DNA from: an uncultured Streptococcus sp.
Lineage (GTDB): Bacteria; Bacillota; Bacilli; Lactobacillales; Streptococcaceae
DNA length: 58,876 nucleotides
NCBI RefSeq assembly: GCF_901875575.1
Contig: NZ_CABFMF010000004.1
Location: forward strand, 1 to 58,876
Direction of reading: 5' to 3'
Every line of letters begins with the position of its first letter. Positions within the stretch are counted from its first letter, which is position 1. The position numbers and the translations under genes are program-made. This document shows positions 33,948 through 44,900 of this stretch, one piece after another. Below the pieces are notes generated by a model. It saw nothing but the letters and a program-made list of their open reading frames with translations. It did no database searches and had not been told where the DNA came from.

Positions 33948-35027
33948 ATGACAAAAAGACTTCTAGTACTAGAAGATGGCACAGTTTTTGAAGGCAAGGC
34001 CTTCGGAGCAGATATTGATGTAACAGGCGAAATCGTCTTTAATACAGGAATGACCGGCTACCAAGAATCCATTACAGACCAGTCTTATAATGGACAAATC
34101 TTGACCTTTACTTATCCTTTGGTAGGAAATTATGGAATCAACCGTGATGATTACGAATCTATTATTCCAACTTGTAAGGGAGTTGTTGTTTTCGAAGAAG
34201 CACGTAGAGCTAGTAACTGGCGCAACCAAATGACCTTGGATGAATTTTTGAAAGCCAAGAAAATTCCAGGTATTTCAGGAATTGATACGCGTGCCCTTAC
34301 CAAGATTATCCGTAAGCATGGTACCATGCGTGCAACCTTGACCCATGTTGGGGACAGCATGGACCATGTGACTGACCAGCTCCAAGCAACAGTATTGCCG
34401 ACAGACAATATCAAGCAGGTTTCTACTAAAACATCCTATCCAGCTCCAGGAGTTGGTTTGAGCGTGGTGTTAGTGGACTTTGGCCTCAAGCACTCAATCC
34501 TACGTGAACTTTCTAAACGTAACTGTAACGTAACGGTTGTTCCGTATTCGACAACGGCTGAAGAAATTCTCCATCTCAATCCTGACGGAGTGATGTTGTC
34601 AAACGGTCCAGGTAACCCAGAAGACGTTCCACAGGCACTCGATATGATTCGCGGTGTGCAAGGGAAAATTCCAATCTTTGGTATTTGTATGGGACATCAA
34701 CTCTTTGCAATGGCAAATGGTGCTAAGACCTATAAGATGAAATTTGGTCACCGTGGATTTAACCATGCGGTACGTGAAATTGCTACAGGACGTGTGGATT
34801 TTACAAGTCAAAACCATGGTTATGCAGTTAGCCGTGAGGATTTGCCAGAGCATTTGATTATCACCCACGAAGAAATCAATGACAAGTCAGTTGAAGGTGT
34901 GCGTCACAGATATCAACCTGCTTTTTCTGTTCAATACCACCCAGATGCAGCCCCTGGTCCACACGACGCTAGCTACCTATTTGATGAGTTTATCGAGATG
35001 ATGGAAGCTTTTAAACAATCAAACTAG
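33948..35027 (+). CDS. carA: Carbamoyl phosphate synthase small subunit
   Basis: A 359-residue glutaminase subunit. The class I amidotransferase domain has the nucleophile in FGICMGHQLFA and the His-Glu region as VQYHPDAAPGPHD. The N-terminal domain (ALVLEDGTVFEG-like sequence LLVLEDGTVFEGKAFG) is typical. The spacer to pyrB contains the small hairpin GACGC/GCGTC. The large subunit follows only after an unusual 447-bp gap. Confidence 0.97.
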   Translation: MTKRLLVLEDGTVFEGKAFGADIDVTGEIVFNTGMTGYQESITDQSYNGQILTFTYPLVGNYGINRDDYESIIPTCKGVVVFEEARRASNWRNQMTLDEFLKAKKIPGISGIDTRALTKIIRKHGTMRATLTHVGDSMDHVTDQLQATVLPTDNIKQVSTKTSYPAPGVGLSVVLVDFGLKHSILRELSKRNCNVTVVPYSTTAEEILHLNPDGVMLSNGPGNPEDVPQALDMIRGVQGKIPIFGICMGHQLFAMANGAKTYKMKFGHRGFNHAVREIATGRVDFTSQNHGYAVSREDLPEHLIITHEEINDKSVEGVRHRYQPAFSVQYHPDAAPGPHDASYLFDEFIEMMEAFKQSN

Positions 35028-35036
35028 GAACGAGTA

Positions 35037-35474
35037 AAAGCTCGTCGAAGAATTTATGTAACTGAACACGGACGGAAAACTTGGAATTTAGAGAAACCAA
35101 TTTGGATTGTCAATCCTTCTTTGGTTTCCTAAAATTCAATCGTTTTCTATTCGTCCTTTGTATCTTATTTATTGTCGCCCTGAGAGGCTACGAATAGAAA
35201 GGCAGGTCGTTTCTTTTAGTCGCTATCAGGCGAACTAAAAACTCCCTGCACTAGATTTTTTACCGAAAAGTATCGTTTCGCTAAAAAATCGTCGGAGAAT
35301 TTATTTAATGTCAACCTGAGAGTTGCCAAATAGAAAGGAGAAGATACATTGTTCGCGGAAGTGAACACGCCCTAAGAACTGTGTGAAAAAGATAAACATC
35401 GTCTTGACGCTGAAGGTGTCTGCACCGAGTTTCCTATTTTCACTGTGTTCTTTACGGGCTTTGTATCATAAACT
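35037..35474 (+). repeat. Stem-loop modules between carA and carB
   Basis: The 447-bp gap contains at least three structured units. Unit 1 (35070-35156): GGACG/CGTCC, GAAAAC/GTTTTC and AAACCAA/TTGGTTT arms. Unit 2 starts AGAAAGG at 35196, with GCAGG/CCTGC, then CGAAA/TTTCG and TTTTTTA/TAAAAAA arms to about 35315. Unit 3 starts AGAAAGGAG at 35332 and is closed by GATACA/TGTATC (35343-35348 with 35462-35467); inside are GTTC/GAAC, GCCC/GGGC, GAAC/GTTC, GTGAAAA/TTTTCAC and AAAC/GTTT. Only 7 nt separate the closing stem of unit 3 from the carB ATG, and no other ribosome binding site lies nearby. Confidence 0.8.
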
Positions 35475-38400
35475 ATGCCTAAACGTACTGATATTCAAAA
35501 AATTATGGTGATTGGTTCTGGTCCGATTATTATTGGTCAGGCTGCTGAGTTTGACTACGCAGGGACCCAGGCTTGCTTGTCGTTGAAAGAGGAAGGTTAT
35601 GAGGTTGTTTTGGTTAACTCAAACCCTGCAACCATCATGACGGACAAGGAAATTGCTGATAAGGTTTATATTGAACCGATTACACTTGAGTTTGTGACAC
35701 GTATTCTTCGTAAGGAACGTCCAGATGCTTTGCTTCCAACCCTTGGTGGACAAACTGGTCTTAATATGGCTATGGAATTGTCTAAGAATGGGATTTTGGA
35801 TGAGCTAGGAGTGGAACTTCTAGGTACCAAATTATCAGCTATTGACCAAGCGGAGGACCGTGATCTCTTTAAACAGTTGATGGAAGAGTTAGAACAACCC
35901 ATTCCAGAATCTGAAATTGTCAACACAGTAGAAGAGGCAGTTACCTTTGCAGCGACAATTGGTTATCCAGTTATTGTTCGTCCAGCCTTTACCCTTGGTG
36001 GTACTGGTGGTGGTATGTGTGCCAATGAGGAAGAATTACGTGAAATCGCTGAAAATGGTTTGAAATTGTCACCGGTTACCCAATGTTTGATTGAGCGTTC
36101 AATTGCAGGTTTCAAGGAAATCGAATACGAAGTGATGCGCGACTCGGCTGACAATGCCTTGGTTGTTTGTAACATGGAAAACTTTGACCCAGTTGGGATT
36201 CATACAGGAGATTCCATTGTATTTGCCCCAGCGCAGACTATGTCAGACTATGAAAATCAAATGCTTCGTGACGCCAGCTTGAGTATTATTCGTGCCCTCA
36301 AGATTGAAGGGGGATGTAACGTTCAGCTTGCCCTTGATCCCCACAGCTTCAAGTACTATGTCATCGAAGTAAATCCACGTGTATCACGTTCGTCAGCCCT
36401 TGCATCTAAGGCTACGGGTTACCCAATCGCTAAGCTTGCTGCTAAGATTGCAGTTGGTTTGACCTTGGATGAGGTGATTAACCCTGTTACAGGTTCAACC
36501 TATGCTATGTTTGAACCAGCCCTTGACTATGTTGTTGCTAAGATTCCTCGTTTCCCATTTGACAAATTTGAAAAGGGTGAACGCCGTCTTGGAACACAGA
36601 TGAAGGCGACAGGAGAAGTCATGGCTATCGGTCGTAACATCGAAGAATCTCTTCTTAAGGCTTGCCGCTCGCTTGAAATCGGCGTGCATCATAATGAGAT
36701 TCCAGAACTTGCCAGTGTTTCAGACGATGACTTGATTGAAAAAGTAGTTAAAGCCCAAGACGATCGTCTTTTCTATGTATCTGAAGCTATTCGTCGTGGT
36801 TACACACCTGAAGAAATTGCAGAGCTTACAAAAATCGATATCTTCTATCTTGATAAACTCTTGCATATCTTTGAAATCGAGCAAGAATTAGGCGCTCATC
36901 CACAAGATTTAGAAGTCTTGAAAACAGCTAAACTCAATGGTTTCTCAGACCGTAAGATTGCTGAACTATGGGAAACGACCGCTGATCACGTTCGCCAGCT
37001 TCGCTTGGAAAATAAGATTGTCCCTGTCTACAAGATGGTGGATACCTGTGCGGCGGAGTTTGATTCTGAAACACCATACTTCTATTCAACCTATGGTTGG
37101 GAGAATGAATCTATCAAATCTGATAAGGAATCTGTTTTGGTTCTTGGTTCGGGTCCAATCCGTATCGGTCAAGGGGTTGAGTTTGACTACGCAACCGTTC
37201 ACTCTGTTAAGGCTATCCAGGCAGCCGGATACGAAGCCATCATTATGAACTCAAACCCAGAAACAGTTTCAACCGACTTCTCTGTATCAGATAAACTTTA
37301 CTTTGAGCCATTGACTTTCGAAGATGTTATGAATGTCATTGACCTTGAGCAACCAAAAGGAGTTATCGTTCAATTCGGTGGTCAAACAGCCATCAACCTT
37401 GCGGAGCCATTGGCAAAAGCAGGAGTGACCATCCTTGGTACACAGGTTGCTGACCTAGACCGTGCCGAAGACCGTGACCTCTTTGAGCAAGCCCTTAAAG
37501 AATTGGATATTCCACAGCCACCAGGTCAAACGGCAACCAATGAAGAAGAAGCAGTTCTTGCAGCTCGTAATATTGGATTCCCAGTTCTTGTTCGCCCATC
37601 CTATGTACTTGGTGGACGTGCCATGGAAATTGTAGAAAATGAAGAAGATCTTCGTTCTTATATGCGTACAGCGGTTAAGGCTAGTCCTGATCACCCGGTT
37701 CTTGTTGACTCTTATATTGTGGGACAAGAGTGTGAAGTTGATGCGATTTCAGATGGTAAAAACGTACTCATTCCAGGTATCATGGAGCATATCGAACGTG
37801 CAGGTGTCCACTCAGGCGACTCTATGGCGGTTTATCCTCCTCAGACCCTGTCTCATAAAGTGCAAGAAACCATTGCAGATTACACTAAACGCCTAGCAAT
37901 CGGTCTTAACTGCCTTGGAATGATGAACATCCAGTTTGTCATCAAGAATGAAAAAGTCTATGTTATCGAGGTCAATCCACGTGCTAGCCGTACGGTTCCA
38001 TTCCTTTCTAAGGTGACCAATATTCCTATGGCTCAAGTAGCGACCAAGCTTATTCTCGGTCAAAGTTTGGAAGAACTTGGCTACCAAGATGGTCTTTACC
38101 CTGAAAGTACTCGCGTTCACATCAAGGCACCAGTCTTCTCCTTTACGAAGCTAGCAAAAGTGGATAGCTTGTTAGGTCCTGAAATGAAGTCAACAGGTGA
38201 AGTAATGGGATCAGATACTACTCTTGAAAAAGCTCTTTATAAAGCCTTTGAAGCTTCTTACTTACACTTGCCAACCTTTGGTAACGTTGTCTTTACTATT
38301 GCTGATGATTCCAAAGAGGAAGCCTTGGATTTGGCTCGTCGCTTCCAAAATATTGGTTATGGTATCCTAGCTACAGAAGGGACAGCAGCCTTCTTTGCAA

Positions 38401-38651
38401 ATCATGGCCTTAAAGCCCAGTTGGTTGGTAAAATTGGTGATGATGACAAGGATATTCCAAGCTTTGTTCGTAAAGGTAGAATCCAAGCGATTATTAACAC
38501 GGTTGGTTCTAAACGAACTGCAGACGTGGATGGTGAACAAATCCGCCGTTCAGCCATTGAACATGGAGTTCCTCTGTTTACCGCATTAGACACAGCAAAT
38601 GCCATGCTGAAGGTTCTTGAAAGTCGTAGCTTTGTTACAGAAGCAATCTAA
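35475..38651 (+). CDS. carB: Carbamoyl phosphate synthase large subunit
   Basis: A 1058-residue enzyme made of two homologous ATP-grasp halves (about residues 1-400 and 550-935), an oligomerisation segment between them, and a C-terminal MGS-like allosteric domain. Both halves show the GSGPI(I/R)IGQ...EFDYA motif. It makes carbamoyl phosphate for pyrimidines (and arginine where present). The 20 nt before the ATG contain no Shine-Dalgarno sequence; the AGGAG at 35336-35340 is 135 nt upstream in linear distance but would be about 9 unpaired nt away if the intervening stem-loop forms. Confidence 0.97.
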   Translation: MPKRTDIQKIMVIGSGPIIIGQAAEFDYAGTQACLSLKEEGYEVVLVNSNPATIMTDKEIADKVYIEPITLEFVTRILRKERPDALLPTLGGQTGLNMAMELSKNGILDELGVELLGTKLSAIDQAEDRDLFKQLMEELEQPIPESEIVNTVEEAVTFAATIGYPVIVRPAFTLGGTGGGMCANEEELREIAENGLKLSPVTQCLIERSIAGFKEIEYEVMRDSADNALVVCNMENFDPVGIHTGDSIVFAPAQTMSDYENQMLRDASLSIIRALKIEGGCNVQLALDPHSFKYYVIEVNPRVSRSSALASKATGYPIAKLAAKIAVGLTLDEVINPVTGSTYAMFEPALDYVVAKIPRFPFDKFEKGERRLGTQMKATGEVMAIGRNIEESLLKACRSLEIGVHHNEIPELASVSDDDLIEKVVKAQDDRLFYVSEAIRRGYTPEEIAELTKIDIFYLDKLLHIFEIEQELGAHPQDLEVLKTAKLNGFSDRKIAELWETTADHVRQLRLENKIVPVYKMVDTCAAEFDSETPYFYSTYGWENESIKSDKESVLVLGSGPIRIGQGVEFDYATVHSVKAIQAAGYEAIIMNSNPETVSTDFSVSDKLYFEPLTFEDVMNVIDLEQPKGVIVQFGGQTAINLAEPLAKAGVTILGTQVADLDRAEDRDLFEQALKELDIPQPPGQTATNEEEAVLAARNIGFPVLVRPSYVLGGRAMEIVENEEDLRSYMRTAVKASPDHPVLVDSYIVGQECEVDAISDGKNVLIPGIMEHIERAGVHSGDSMAVYPPQTLSHKVQETIADYTKRLAIGLNCLGMMNIQFVIKNEKVYVIEVNPRASRTVPFLSKVTNIPMAQVATKLILGQSLEELGYQDGLYPESTRVHIKAPVFSFTKLAKVDSLLGPEMKSTGEVMGSDTTLEKALYKAFEASYLHLPTFGNVVFTIADDSKEEALDLARRFQNIGYGILATEGTAAFFANHGLKAQLVGKIGDDDKDIPSFVRKGRIQAIINTVGSKRTADVDGEQIRRSAIEHGVPLFTALDTANAMLKVLESRSFVTEAI

Positions 38652-38660
38652 AATTACAGA

Positions 38661-38691
38661 AAGAGGAGATGCAAATGTCTTCTCTTTTTTT
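38661..38691 (+). terminator. Terminator of the pyr operon
   Basis: AGAGGAGA (38663-38670) pairs with TCTTCTCT (38679-38686), one pair imperfect, followed by T. The rest of the spacer to the helicase gene holds a second weak hairpin near 38793-38815 and nothing else I can identify. Confidence 0.6.
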
Positions 38692-38950
38692 AGATTGGAT
38701 AAAATAGTACTCAGCCACTGTGATGGATTTCGTTATTTGATTCGTAAAAAGGGATAAATAAGATTTTAACGAATACATACATGCTGCGGATTTTCCTCTC
38801 TACTGGGAGGATTTATTTTGTAGTAAAATAGTTTTTTTCTAAAAAGAAGTGAATCTAAAATAAAACTAACAGATTAAAATGAAAATAACTCTTTAGCTGA
38901 CATTACCAAGATAAGCTATTCAAGTTCCTCTACTGTAACAACGCAAAATA

Positions 38951-38959
38951 TGGTATAAT
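38951..38959 (+). promoter_or_regulatory. Extended -10 promoter of the helicase gene
   Basis: TGGTATAAT at 38951-38959. Its position excludes the in-frame ATG at 38958 as a start and supports the ATG at 38988. Confidence 0.65.
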
Positions 38960-38987
38960 GGAGAAGATGGATAGAATCGAGGATATT

Positions 38988-40331
38988 ATGTCATTTAGTA
39001 AATTTCAGTTTAAAAATTATATTAATGAAGCTCTGGAGGAGTTGAAATTCATCACTCCTACAGAGGTACAAGAGAAGTTAATCCCCATTGTTTTAGCGGG
39101 ACGAGACCTGGTCGGTGAATCAAAAACAGGGTCTGGGAAAACCCATACGTTCTTATTGCCGATTTTTCAGCAATTAGATGAATCTAACGATAGTGTACAG
39201 GCAGTGATTACGGCTCCGAGTCGTGAGTTGGCTACTCAGATTTACCAAGCGGCTCGTCAGATAGCAAGTCATTCCGAAGAAGATGTTCGTGTTGTGAACT
39301 ATGTGGGTGGTACAGATAAGGCTCGTCAGATAGACAAATTAGCTAGTAATCAGCCCCATATTGTCATTGGAACTCCAGGGCGCATCTATGATCTGGTCAA
39401 ATCAGGAGATTTAGCTATTCACAAGGCTAAGATCTTTGTCGTGGATGAAGCAGATATGACCTTGGATATGGGATTCTTAGATACGGTTGATAAGATTGCT
39501 GGAAGCCTTCCAAAAGATTTGCAATTTATGGTGTTTTCAGCAACTATTCCCCAAAAGTTGCAGCCATTTTTGAAAAAATATTTGTCAAACCCTGTTATGG
39601 AGAAAATCAAGACAAAGACGGTTATTTCTGATACCATTGATAACTGGTTGATTTCGACCAAGGGACGTGACAAGAATGCTCAAATTTACCAGTTGACTCA
39701 GTTGATGCAGCCTTATTTGGCAATGATTTTTGTCAATACAAAGACGCGTGCGGATGAATTGCATTCTTACTTGACGGCTCAAGGACTAAAGGTGGCAAAG
39801 ATTCATGGTGATATTGCCCCTCGTGAACGCAAGCGAATCATGAATCAGGTGAAAAATCTTGACTTTGAGTATATTGTTGCAACGGATTTAGCAGCTCGTG
39901 GAATTGATATTGAAGGGGTTAGCCATGTTATCAATGATGCTATTCCACAAGATTTATCTTTCTTTGTTCACCGTGTTGGGCGTACTGGGCGCAATGGCTT
40001 GCCTGGTACAGCTATTACTCTTTATCAACCAAGTGATGATTCAGATATCCGTGAGTTGGAGAAGCTGGGAATAAAATTCACTCCTAAGATAGTTAAGGAT
40101 GGAGAATTTCAAGATACCTATGACCGTGATCGACGTGTTAACCGTGAGAAGAAGCAAGATCAACTTGACATTGAGATGATAGGTTTGGTTAAAAAGAAAA
40201 AGAAAAAAGTGAAACCAGGCTATAAGAAGAAAATCCAGTGGGCAGTGGATGAAAAACGCCGTAAAACCAAGCGTGCAGAAAATCGTGCGCGTGGCCGTGC
40301 AGAGCGTAAAGCTAAACGACAAACTTTTTAA
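38988..40331 (+). CDS. DEAD-box RNA helicase
   Basis: A 447-residue ATP-dependent RNA helicase of the CshB/SrmB kind. Q motif near FKNYINEAL, motif I ESKTGSGKTHT, Ia PSRELA, motif II VVDEADMTLDMGF (DEAD), motif III FSATIP, and motif VI HRVGRTGRNG. The C-terminal tail (residues about 395-447) is strongly basic, suiting RNA binding. Start 38988 follows GAGG. Likely roles are ribosome assembly or mRNA turnover. Confidence 0.92.
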   Translation: MSFSKFQFKNYINEALEELKFITPTEVQEKLIPIVLAGRDLVGESKTGSGKTHTFLLPIFQQLDESNDSVQAVITAPSRELATQIYQAARQIASHSEEDVRVVNYVGGTDKARQIDKLASNQPHIVIGTPGRIYDLVKSGDLAIHKAKIFVVDEADMTLDMGFLDTVDKIAGSLPKDLQFMVFSATIPQKLQPFLKKYLSNPVMEKIKTKTVISDTIDNWLISTKGRDKNAQIYQLTQLMQPYLAMIFVNTKTRADELHSYLTAQGLKVAKIHGDIAPRERKRIMNQVKNLDFEYIVATDLAARGIDIEGVSHVINDAIPQDLSFFVHRVGRTGRNGLPGTAITLYQPSDDSDIRELEKLGIKFTPKIVKDGEFQDTYDRDRRVNREKKQDQLDIEMIGLVKKKKKKVKPGYKKKIQWAVDEKRRKTKRAENRARGRAERKAKRQTF

Positions 40332-40366
40332 TGATTGCATTTCTTCAAGTGAACTTTTGAAAAACT

Positions 40367-40391
40367 AAAAAGCTCGTAAAGGGCTTTTTCT
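40367..40391 (+). terminator. Terminator after the helicase gene
   Basis: AAAAAGCTC (40367-40375) pairs with GGGCTTTTT (40381-40389) using one wobble pair. Confidence 0.65.
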
Positions 40392-40489
40392 TATAGTTTG
40401 AAACTATAGGATGACCTAGCCAAGAAGTGTTAGAGCTATATTCTATTTTTTGGTATAATTAAAGATATTTGTAAGAAAAGAGAAGTGAT

Positions 40490-41347
40490 ATGACACAGAT
40501 TATTGATGGGAAGGCTCTAGCTGTTAAGTTACAAGGACAGTTGACTGAAAAGACTGCAAGATTAAAGGAAGAAACAGGTCTAGTACCTGGTTTGGTAGTG
40601 ATTTTGGTTGGAAACAATCCTGCCAGCCAAGTTTATGTTCGAAACAAGGAGCGCTCAGCCCTTGCGGCTGGTTTCCGTAGCGAAGTAGTGCGAGTTCCAG
40701 AAACCATTACCCAAGGGGAATTGTTGGACTTGATTGCCAAATACAATCAAGATCCAGCTTGGCATGGGATTTTGGTTCAGTTGCCTTTACCCAAACATAT
40801 CGATGAAGAGGTAGTTTTGTTAGCCATTAATCCAGAAAAGGATGTAGATGGTTTTCATCCGCTAAACATGGGGCGTCTCTGGTCTGGGCACCCAGTTATG
40901 ATTCCTTCAACACCTGCAGGAATTATGGAAATGTTTCATGAATATGGGATTGACTTGGAAGGTAAAAATGCGGTTGTTATTGGTCGCTCAAACATTGTTG
41001 GGAAACCCATGGCCCAGCTTCTGTTGGCCAAGAATGCGACAGTGACCTTGACCCATTCACGTACCCATAATCTTGCTCAACTAGCATCGAAAGCAGATAT
41101 CCTAGTTGTAGCGATCGGTCGTGCTAAGTTTGTGACTGCTGACTTTGTTAAACCTGGAGCAGTTGTTATTGACGTTGGGATGAACCGAGATGAAAATGGC
41201 AAGCTTTGTGGAGATGTGGATTATGAGGCGGTTGCACCACTTGCTAGCCATATCACGCCAGTCCCTGGAGGTGTCGGTCCTATGACTATTACCATGCTGA
41301 TGGAGCAAACTTATCAGGCAGCCCTTCGGACATTGGACAAGAGATAA
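40490..41347 (+). CDS. folD: Methylenetetrahydrofolate dehydrogenase/cyclohydrolase
   Basis: A 285-residue bifunctional enzyme of one-carbon metabolism, converting 5,10-methylene-THF to 10-formyl-THF. Motifs are YVRNKERSALAAGF with the catalytic Lys, ILVQLPLPKHID, VIGRSNIVGKPMAQLL for NADP and PVPGGVGPMTITML. An extended -10 (TGGTATAAT) ends at 40459. Confidence 0.97.
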   Translation: MTQIIDGKALAVKLQGQLTEKTARLKEETGLVPGLVVILVGNNPASQVYVRNKERSALAAGFRSEVVRVPETITQGELLDLIAKYNQDPAWHGILVQLPLPKHIDEEVVLLAINPEKDVDGFHPLNMGRLWSGHPVMIPSTPAGIMEMFHEYGIDLEGKNAVVIGRSNIVGKPMAQLLLAKNATVTLTHSRTHNLAQLASKADILVVAIGRAKFVTADFVKPGAVVIDVGMNRDENGKLCGDVDYEAVAPLASHITPVPGGVGPMTITMLMEQTYQAALRTLDKR

Positions 41348-41579
41348 GAAAATAGGATTCGTACTTAATCTGCAAAAATTTAAGGGTGAGAATTTTATGG
41401 TTTTTGAATGTCTCAAAATTATATGACAGTATTTTAGAAATCTAATCCTTAGCATAAATTAAAAGTTTTTTTAAATCTTATGTTCATTAAGATGAGCTGT
41501 ATTGATAGGTGGAGATGATTCATGAGAAGAATAGCTAAACTTTGAAATACTTTTTTAACTTATTTACCTATCATGATTT

Positions 41580-41605
41580 AAAAGGAGGTTTTTACCTCTT
41601 TTTTA
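41580..41605 (+). terminator. Terminator in the folD-bgaA spacer
   Basis: AAAGGAGGT pairs with ACCTCTTTT and a T-run follows. The remainder of the 579-bp spacer is AT-rich and I see no gene in it. Confidence 0.65.
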
Positions 41606-41805
41606 TTGCTTTTAAAAGGATAAATGATACAGAATAAGACGAAGGGTTTAGCTTTATATTTTTAGAGTTTTCTCGTAGAAAGAAAATAATCGCATGAAGG
41701 TTCTATGATAGTAGATTTTTTTAGATAAGTCTGTTTTAAAGAGTTTCTTAAACAGTCATTTATTAGCTTTAAATTACAATAATTAATTGCAATTCAGTCT
41801 TTATT

Positions 41806-41833
41806 TTGATATATTTATCATGTAGAATATATT
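41806..41833 (+). promoter_or_regulatory. Predicted promoter of bgaA
   Basis: TTGATA (41806-41811), 16-nt spacer, TATATT (41828-41833). The region is very AT-rich, so alternatives exist. Confidence 0.4.
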
Positions 41834-41882
41834 ATTTGACTCGGTATCTGTTTGTGTTTTCGGAAGGAGGTTTCTAGTAAAA

Positions 41883-41896
41883 AGTAAACGCTTACT
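41883..41896 (+). promoter_or_regulatory. cre site before bgaA
   Basis: AGTAAACGCTTACT matches the central 12 positions of the cre consensus (GWAANCGNTNWC) and is nearly palindromic. It lies between the predicted promoter and the start codon, a roadblock position for CcpA-mediated carbon catabolite repression, as expected for a beta-galactosidase. Confidence 0.7.
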
Positions 41897-41926
41897 AGAT
41901 ATCAAGAGAAAGAAATGAGGATTTTA

Positions 41927-44900
41927 ATGGATAAAAGACTTTTTGATAAACGGTGTCATTACAGTATTCGTAAATTTGCAATAGGTGCTGCTTCTGTCAT
42001 GATTGGAGCTAGTATATTTGGTTTATCAGTAGTACAAGCTGAGGAAGTATCTTCATCCAATACACCATCAGAAGAAACAACTGTTCATCAAGCACAACCT
42101 TTAGATAAGCTTCCCGATGAAGTGGCAGTCGCTATTGCAAAGGCTGATGAGAATGGTGGGCGAGAATTTGAAAAACCGAAAGCTGAATCAGCAGAAGATA
42201 AAGTTATTAAAGGTACAGAACCAACTACACCAGCTAACAAGGACAGTAATGAATTGGCTAGTCCTAAAGTTGAAACTCCAAATAAAGTAGAAGAAGGAAA
42301 CAAAGCCGAGAACAAACAGAAATCTGAAGAGATAAATCCAAAGCCTGTTGAACCTGCAACAACAGCTGAAACAGTAGTGAAAGAGGATTCTCAAAAAGCT
42401 TCTGGAAACGACCAGGTAAAAGCAGATACAGAAATTAAACCTTCTTCTGACAATTCTCAAGCTATTTCTGACAAGTCCAACAAAGCAGAAATTGATAAAG
42501 AGAAACAACTCTTATCGGAACGAAAACAAGATTTTAATAAAGATTGGTATTTTAAATTAAATGCTCAAGGCGATTTTTCAAAAAAAGATGTGGATGTACA
42601 TGATTGGTCTAAATTGAATCTTCCACATGATTGGAGCATTTATTTTGATTTCGACCATAAGTCTCCCGCTCGAAACGAAGGTGGACAGTTAAATGGTGGA
42701 ACAGCTTGGTATCGTAAAACGTTCACAGTCAATGAAGCTGACAAGAACAAGGATGTACGGATCAATTTTGATGGAGTTTACATGGATTCTAGGGTCTATG
42801 TAAATGGTCAATTTGTTGGCCATTATCCGAGTGGATATAATCATTTTTCCTATGATATCACTAAGTTTTTAAATAAAGATGGTAGTGAAAATTCAATCAC
42901 TGTTCAAGTGACTAATAAACAACCAAGTAGTCGCTGGTATTCTGGAAGTGGTATTTATCGTGATGTCACTCTAAGTTATCGTGATAAAGTCCATGTTGCC
43001 GAAAATGGTAATCATATCACTACTCCAAAACTGGCTGAGCAAAAAGAAGGGAATGTTGAAACTCAAGTCCAAAGTAAAATTAAAAATGCAGATAAACAAT
43101 CTGCTAAGGTATTTGTGGAGCAACAAATTTTTACCAAGGAGGGTAAGCCTGTTTCAGAATTGACTCGTTCTGCAACTAAGGTTTTGTCAGAAAATGAAAC
43201 AGCAGATTTCAATCAAACAATTCTAGTTAATAAGCCAACACTTTGGACTACGAAAAGTTATCACCCTCAACTGTATGTACTTAAAACAAAGGTATACAAA
43301 GAAGGGAAACTTGTTGATGTAACAGAAGATACATTTGGTTACCGCTATTTCAATTGGACTGCTAAGGATGGTTTCTCTCTGAATGGCGAGCGGATGAAAT
43401 TCCACGGAGTAAGTATTCACCATGACAATGGGGCCTTGGGTGCAGAAGAGAATTATAAGGCTACCTATCGTAAATTAAAACTCCTGAAAGATATGGGGGT
43501 TAACTCTATTCGTACAACACACAATCCAGCTAGCCCTCAGTTGCTTGATGCTGCAGCTAGTTTAGGTCTGTTGGTTCAAGAGGAAGCTTTTGATACCTGG
43601 TATGGTGGTAAGAAAACATACGACTATGGACGTTTCTTTGATCAAGATGCAACACACCCAGAGGCTAAAAAGGGTGAGAAGTGGTCTGATTTTGATCTCA
43701 GAACGATGGTAGAACGGGATAAAAATAATCCATCTATTGTCATGTGGTCTCTTGGAAACGAAGTGGAAGAGGCAAATGGTAGTCCTCGTTCTATCGAAAC
43801 TGCTAAGCGTCTGAAGGCTATTATCAAGGCGATTGATACTGAACGTTATGTAACCATGGGTGAAAATAAATTTAGTCGTGCAGCGACAGGTGATTTCTTA
43901 AAGGTTGCAGAAATCATGGATGCTGTGGGTATGAACTATGGTGAACGTTTTTATGATGCGGTTCGTAGTGCGCATCCAGATTGGCTCATTTATGGTTCTG
44001 AAACCTCTTCAGCTACTAGAACGCGTGATTCTTATTACAATCCTGCTCAAATACTTGGACATGATAACCGTCCAAATCGTCACTATGAACAATCTGACTA
44101 TGGTAATGACCGTGTTGGATGGGGAAGAACAGCTACTGAATCATGGACTTTTGACCGTGATCGTGCAGGATATGCCGGACAATTTATCTGGACTGGGTTT
44201 GATTATATTGGTGAACCAACTCCATGGCATAACCAAGATAATACACCTGTAAAAAGCTCTTACTTTGGTATCATCGATACGGCTGGTTTACCAAAAAATG
44301 ATTTCTACCTTTATCGCAGTGAGTGGTATAGTGCTAAAGAAAAACCAACTGTTCGTATTCTACCACATTGGAACTGGACTGAAGAAACACTTAAAGAACG
44401 TAAGATGTTAGTTGATGGAAAGGTTCCGGTTAGGACCTTCTCAAATGCTACAAGTGTAGAATTATTCTTAAATGGACAGTCGCTTGGTAAAAAGGAATAT
44501 ACGAAGAAAACGACAGAAGATGGACGTCCTTATCATGAAGGGGCTAAACCAAGTGAATTGTATCTCGAGTGGCTTGTAAAATACCAACCAGGTACACTGA
44601 CTGCTATTGCTCGAGATGAAAATGGCAAAGAAATTGCACGTGATAGTGTGACAACAGCAGGTGAACCAGCAAAAGTTCGCTTGACGAAAGAAGAGCATGT
44701 CATCACGGCAGATGGTAAAGACCTATCATACATCCATTACGAAATTGTTGATGGCGATGGGAATGTGGTTCCGACAGCGAACAATCTTGTTCATTTCAAT
44801 CTTCATGGTCAGGGACAAATTGTTGGGGTCGATAACGGAGAACAAGCTAGTCGTGAGCGCTACAAAGCCCAAGCAGACGGAACATGGCAAAGACGTGCTT

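Noticed and set aside
42088..42508. Minus-strand frames over the bgaA N-terminal spacer
   Set aside because: Shadows of the Lys/Glu/Pro-rich spacer codons of bgaA; no initiation signals.
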